Source: CAZAKZ01 sp964485695
GTDB lineage: Bacteria > Planctomycetota > JAFGQW01
Assembly (NCBI GenBank): GCA_964485695.1
Contig: CAZAKZ010000129.1
Span: forward strand, 1-15,302
DNA: 15,302 nt
Direction of reading: 5' to 3'
A model generated the notes under the pieces. It had not been told where the DNA came from and made no database searches. It was given only the letters and a program-made list of their open reading frames with translations. The translations under genes were made by a program, and so were the position numbers. Positions 13,295-15,302 of the stretch are shown here, piece after piece (within the stretch, counting starts at the first letter, position 1; each line of letters starts with the position of its first letter).

Positions 13295-15181
13295 TTATCG
13301 CTTCCTGAAGCTCTTCCGGATCAGCACGTACTCGGCTGCGGACCGGACCCGTCCGGGAAGGTGGGGATTGGCGGCCAGCTTCCGCAGCACCCCGCGAATC
13401 CAAGGATCGTCGGTTTCCACGAGAGTCTCCACCACCCGCGGCGGACACCCGTTCACGAAGGTGCGGACCAGCCAGGCCATGTCACGTTCATGCAACTTTT
13501 TCCGGATGTACCGGCACCGCCAGTCGCCCTGCCTCGCCGGGTCCGATCCACCCGGCACCTCCCCGATTCTCTTTCCGAACAGGGGGACCTGCATGCCCTC
13601 GAGCACCAGGGTGTCACAGGACTGTTCATCGAGGAAGACGAAGGAGCCGCCGCCTCGGTCGGCCAGGGACTTCAGGACATCGATGGTCTTCCCGCTGGCG
13701 CTGTACATGGCATATTCGTCGGTGCTGTCATAAGCATACACGGTGTGCAGTGTGCCGCTTTGCCTGAAACGCTCGGCGAGCTCCAGACACTGCGTGAGCT
13801 CCTTTTCGTGCGGCGGAGCGTCCGCGATCAGGAAGATCACCTTGACGGACCTCTTCCGCCACTTGAGCCCCTCCACCGCCGTCTCCAGGCCCGCGAACAC
13901 GTTCTCGGCCAGGTCCCCCCCACCGGAGGCTTTCAATCGCTCGAGAAAGCTCAATACCTTGGAGTGGCCGGCTGTGAAGTCGACCTTTCCATGGACCGCC
14001 CTTCCCCTGCGATCCCGGTACGCAACCATGGCCAGCCTGTAGGTCCCCGGCACGAACGCGCCGAGGCAGACATTCATCCTCCTGATATGCGACTTGACCC
14101 GGCCCAGGATCCCCTTCATGCTCGAAGTCGCATCCAGGACGATGCAGACTTCCAGCCCCCTCCGGCGGACCCCTGCCAGGTGGCTTGAAATCTCCTGATA
14201 CCAGGCGCCGGGATCGTGTGCCGGGACCAGAACGCTCGGCCTTCCCCCGGAGCCCTTACGACTCCCGCCGCAGGGCCCCATGTTGAGCTCCGGATCCTCC
14301 GGAACGAGTTGATCCGGCTTCCGGACCTCGGAAGCCATGGGGTCGGGCTCCTCCACCGGTTCCAGGGTGAAATCGAGGTCCGGAGCCTCCTCCTCCACGG
14401 TCTCTTCCTCGAAATCCTCGAGACGCTCTTCCTCGTTCAGGGAGGTCACGGCAAGGAGGCGACTCACCGCGGTCTTCTCGGGCACGGCGGTGATGAAGAC
14501 GTCGGACACGGCCAGGAAGAGAACGCCGTGCAGCGCCGCAGACAGGCACCAGACAATGATCTTGCACTTGAATTCCATGGCGAGGGCTCCGGAAAGGGAC
14601 GTCGAGGGGCTGGAAGCCATGGAGGGGAATCGCCCGGTCAGGGGATACAGGAGGGGGAGGAGCGCTGCGGACAGACCTCGCCGGCCGCCGCCAGCCGGAC
14701 CTTCCAGGCGGGCTTGAAGCTGCCGGAGACCTCGCTTCAAACGCCCCTCCACCGCGGACACGGACACCCCGAGACGTCCGGCAATCTCGCGCGGCGGCAG
14801 GTTCTCGTAGTACCGGTAGAGGATCGCCGACCGGTAGGGCTCCTCGAGGGAGAAGACGGCCTTCACCACCTCGAGGCGCGTCGATTCCCGCTCGGCCAGC
14901 TCCTCCACCGAGGGCAGACGCTCGGACCGGGCGGCCCGCCTCTCCCGCAGCTGCCGGCGCGCCAGGGTCCGGTTCTCCATGAAGACCAGGTTCCGGGCGA
15001 CACGCCCCAGCCAGGCCCTGACCGCACTGCGCTTCCGGGGCGGCCGTTCCAGGGCCGCCACCCAGGCGTTCTGGGCCACGTCCTCGGCCGTGTGCTCGTC
15101 CGCAGCCAGGCGCCGTGCCAGGGCCCGAACCCAGGCGTCGTGGGCCACCAGGTCTTCGAGAATGAATCCAGCGTTCTTCAT
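13295..15181 (-). CDS. ECF-type sigma factor fused to a transmembrane helix and vWA domain (628 aa)
   Basis: One uninterrupted frame joins three parts. Residues 1-160 are an extracytoplasmic-function sigma factor: region 2 with EDVAQNAWVAAL (33-44) and RAWLGRVARNLV (55-66), then region 4 with the helix-turn-helix LPPREIAGRLGVSVSAVEGRLKR (128-150). A Gly/Ser/Pro linker follows, then a hydrophobic segment (IIVWCLSAALHGVLFLAVSDVFI, about 208-230) that should cross the membrane, and a very acidic linker (249-281). The C-terminal part is a vWA domain with a MIDAS-like D350-A-T-S-S354, GGGD (420-423) and IADAPPH (452-458), like the vWA domains linked to alpha-kinases. The last 80 residues look helical and are unassigned. 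The ATG at 15181 has no clear ribosome site. An internal ATG at 14578 (Met202, GGAG 8 bases upstream) could give the membrane-vWA part separately. No anti-sigma gene is adjacent; the tail may take that role (inference). Confidence 0.88.
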   Translation of the reverse strand: MKNAGFILEDLVAHDAWVRALARRLAADEHTAEDVAQNAWVAALERPPRKRSAVRAWLGRVARNLVFMENRTLARRQLRERRAARSERLPSVEELAERESTRLEVVKAVFSLEEPYRSAILYRYYENLPPREIAGRLGVSVSAVEGRLKRGLRQLQARLEGPAGGGRRGLSAALLPLLYPLTGRFPSMASSPSTSLSGALAMEFKCKIIVWCLSAALHGVLFLAVSDVFITAVPEKTAVSRLLAVTSLNEEERLEDFEEETVEEEAPDLDFTLEPVEEPDPMASEVRKPDQLVPEDPELNMGPCGGSRKGSGGRPSVLVPAHDPGAWYQEISSHLAGVRRRGLEVCIVLDATSSMKGILGRVKSHIRRMNVCLGAFVPGTYRLAMVAYRDRRGRAVHGKVDFTAGHSKVLSFLERLKASGGGDLAENVFAGLETAVEGLKWRKRSVKVIFLIADAPPHEKELTQCLELAERFRQSGTLHTVYAYDSTDEYAMYSASGKTIDVLKSLADRGGGSFVFLDEQSCDTLVLEGMQVPLFGKRIGEVPGGSDPARQGDWRCRYIRKKLHERDMAWLVRTFVNGCPPRVVETLVETDDPWIRGVLRKLAANPHLPGRVRSAAEYVLIRKSFRKR

Positions 15182-15250
15182 GGCTTCATGATCAAGATGC
15201 CGGCGACGGGAAAAACCGGACAGAATCGCGTCTCCCCGTTATCAATATAA

Positions 15251-15282
15251 TCGGGATAGGGGGAAACCTCACGGTTCCCCCC
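15251..15282 (-). promoter_or_regulatory. Inverted repeat with an ECF-like promoter motif upstream of the sigma-vWA gene
   Basis: GGGGGAAACC (15259-15268) and GGTTCCCCC (15273-15281) form an imperfect dyad with loop TCAC and one bulged base. On the minus strand GGAACC (15278-15273) resembles the GGAAC -35 element of ECF promoters, and TCCCGA (15256-15251) lies 16 bases on. A housekeeping-like -10 (TATATT, 15249-15244) is also present. Autoregulation is possible. The same dyad could instead be a terminator of a gene outside the window. Confidence 0.3.
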
Positions 15283-15302
15283 TCCCACACCACCGGGCAT
15301 AC

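Noticed and set aside
11288..14188. Very long plus-strand open frame (966 codons) across the OPT and sigma-vWA genes
   Set aside because: It is antisense to two well-supported minus-strand genes, spans the gap between them, and its translation is low-complexity (His, Gly, Asp, Ala rich), as expected of a GC-rich antisense shadow.
1..15302. CRISPR arrays, insertion sequences, tRNA or rRNA genes
   Set aside because: No regularly spaced long direct repeats, transposase-like frames, or tRNA/rRNA-like sequences were seen.

Overview
The window is GC-rich coding DNA from what looks like a strict anaerobe. It holds a heterodisulfide-reductase (Hdr) type electron-transfer module, a four-subunit 2-oxoacid:ferredoxin oxidoreductase and a selenoprotein. 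A Desulfobacterota-like bacterium is the best guess, but nothing here fixes the taxon. Bases 1-117 are AT-rich with no gene that I can see.

Bases 113-9021, all on the minus strand, form one apparent operon. In transcription order it reads: MarR-family regulator with a four-cysteine tail (9021-8392), korD, korA, korB, korC (8395-5400), a giant HdrA-HdrA-MvhD fusion (5353-1814), a 50-residue zinc ribbon (1788-1636), an HdrC-HdrB fusion (1630-179), and a strong rho-independent terminator (162-118). The first five genes overlap end to start by 4 to 8 bases. The D-A-B-C order of the oxidoreductase matches the oorDABC arrangement known from epsilonproteobacteria. The HdrA gene looks broken at first sight: a 70-codon frame ends at UGA (5143-5141). 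The same frame then continues for another 1108 residues with uninterrupted HdrA homology, and a perfect bacterial-SECIS-like hairpin with a GGUC loop follows the UGA. I read it as one 1179-residue selenoprotein with Sec71. Working model (inference): KOR oxidises a 2-oxoacid, probably 2-oxoglutarate, to give low-potential ferredoxin, and the HdrA/MvhD/HdrCB proteins redistribute those electrons by flavin-based bifurcation or confurcation. No hydrogenase, formate dehydrogenase or Flx partner is present in the window.

Bases 9022-9604 are a non-coding, divergently oriented interval with several dyads and short direct repeats. It probably carries the operon promoter, its operator and the start signals of the plus-strand gene. 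Bases 9605-11182 (+) encode a lipoprotein made almost entirely of about 22 copies of a 17-20 residue aromatic/proline repeat. Converging on it, with only 6 bases between stops, is an OPT-family transporter (13135-11189, minus).

Bases 15181-13295 (minus) encode an unusual single chain: an ECF-type sigma factor, a transmembrane helix, an acidic linker and a vWA domain of the alpha-kinase-associated type. The two best candidates for under-described biology are the KOR-coupled selenoprotein Hdr operon with its Cys-tailed regulator, and the membrane-anchored sigma-vWA protein. The repeat lipoprotein comes next.
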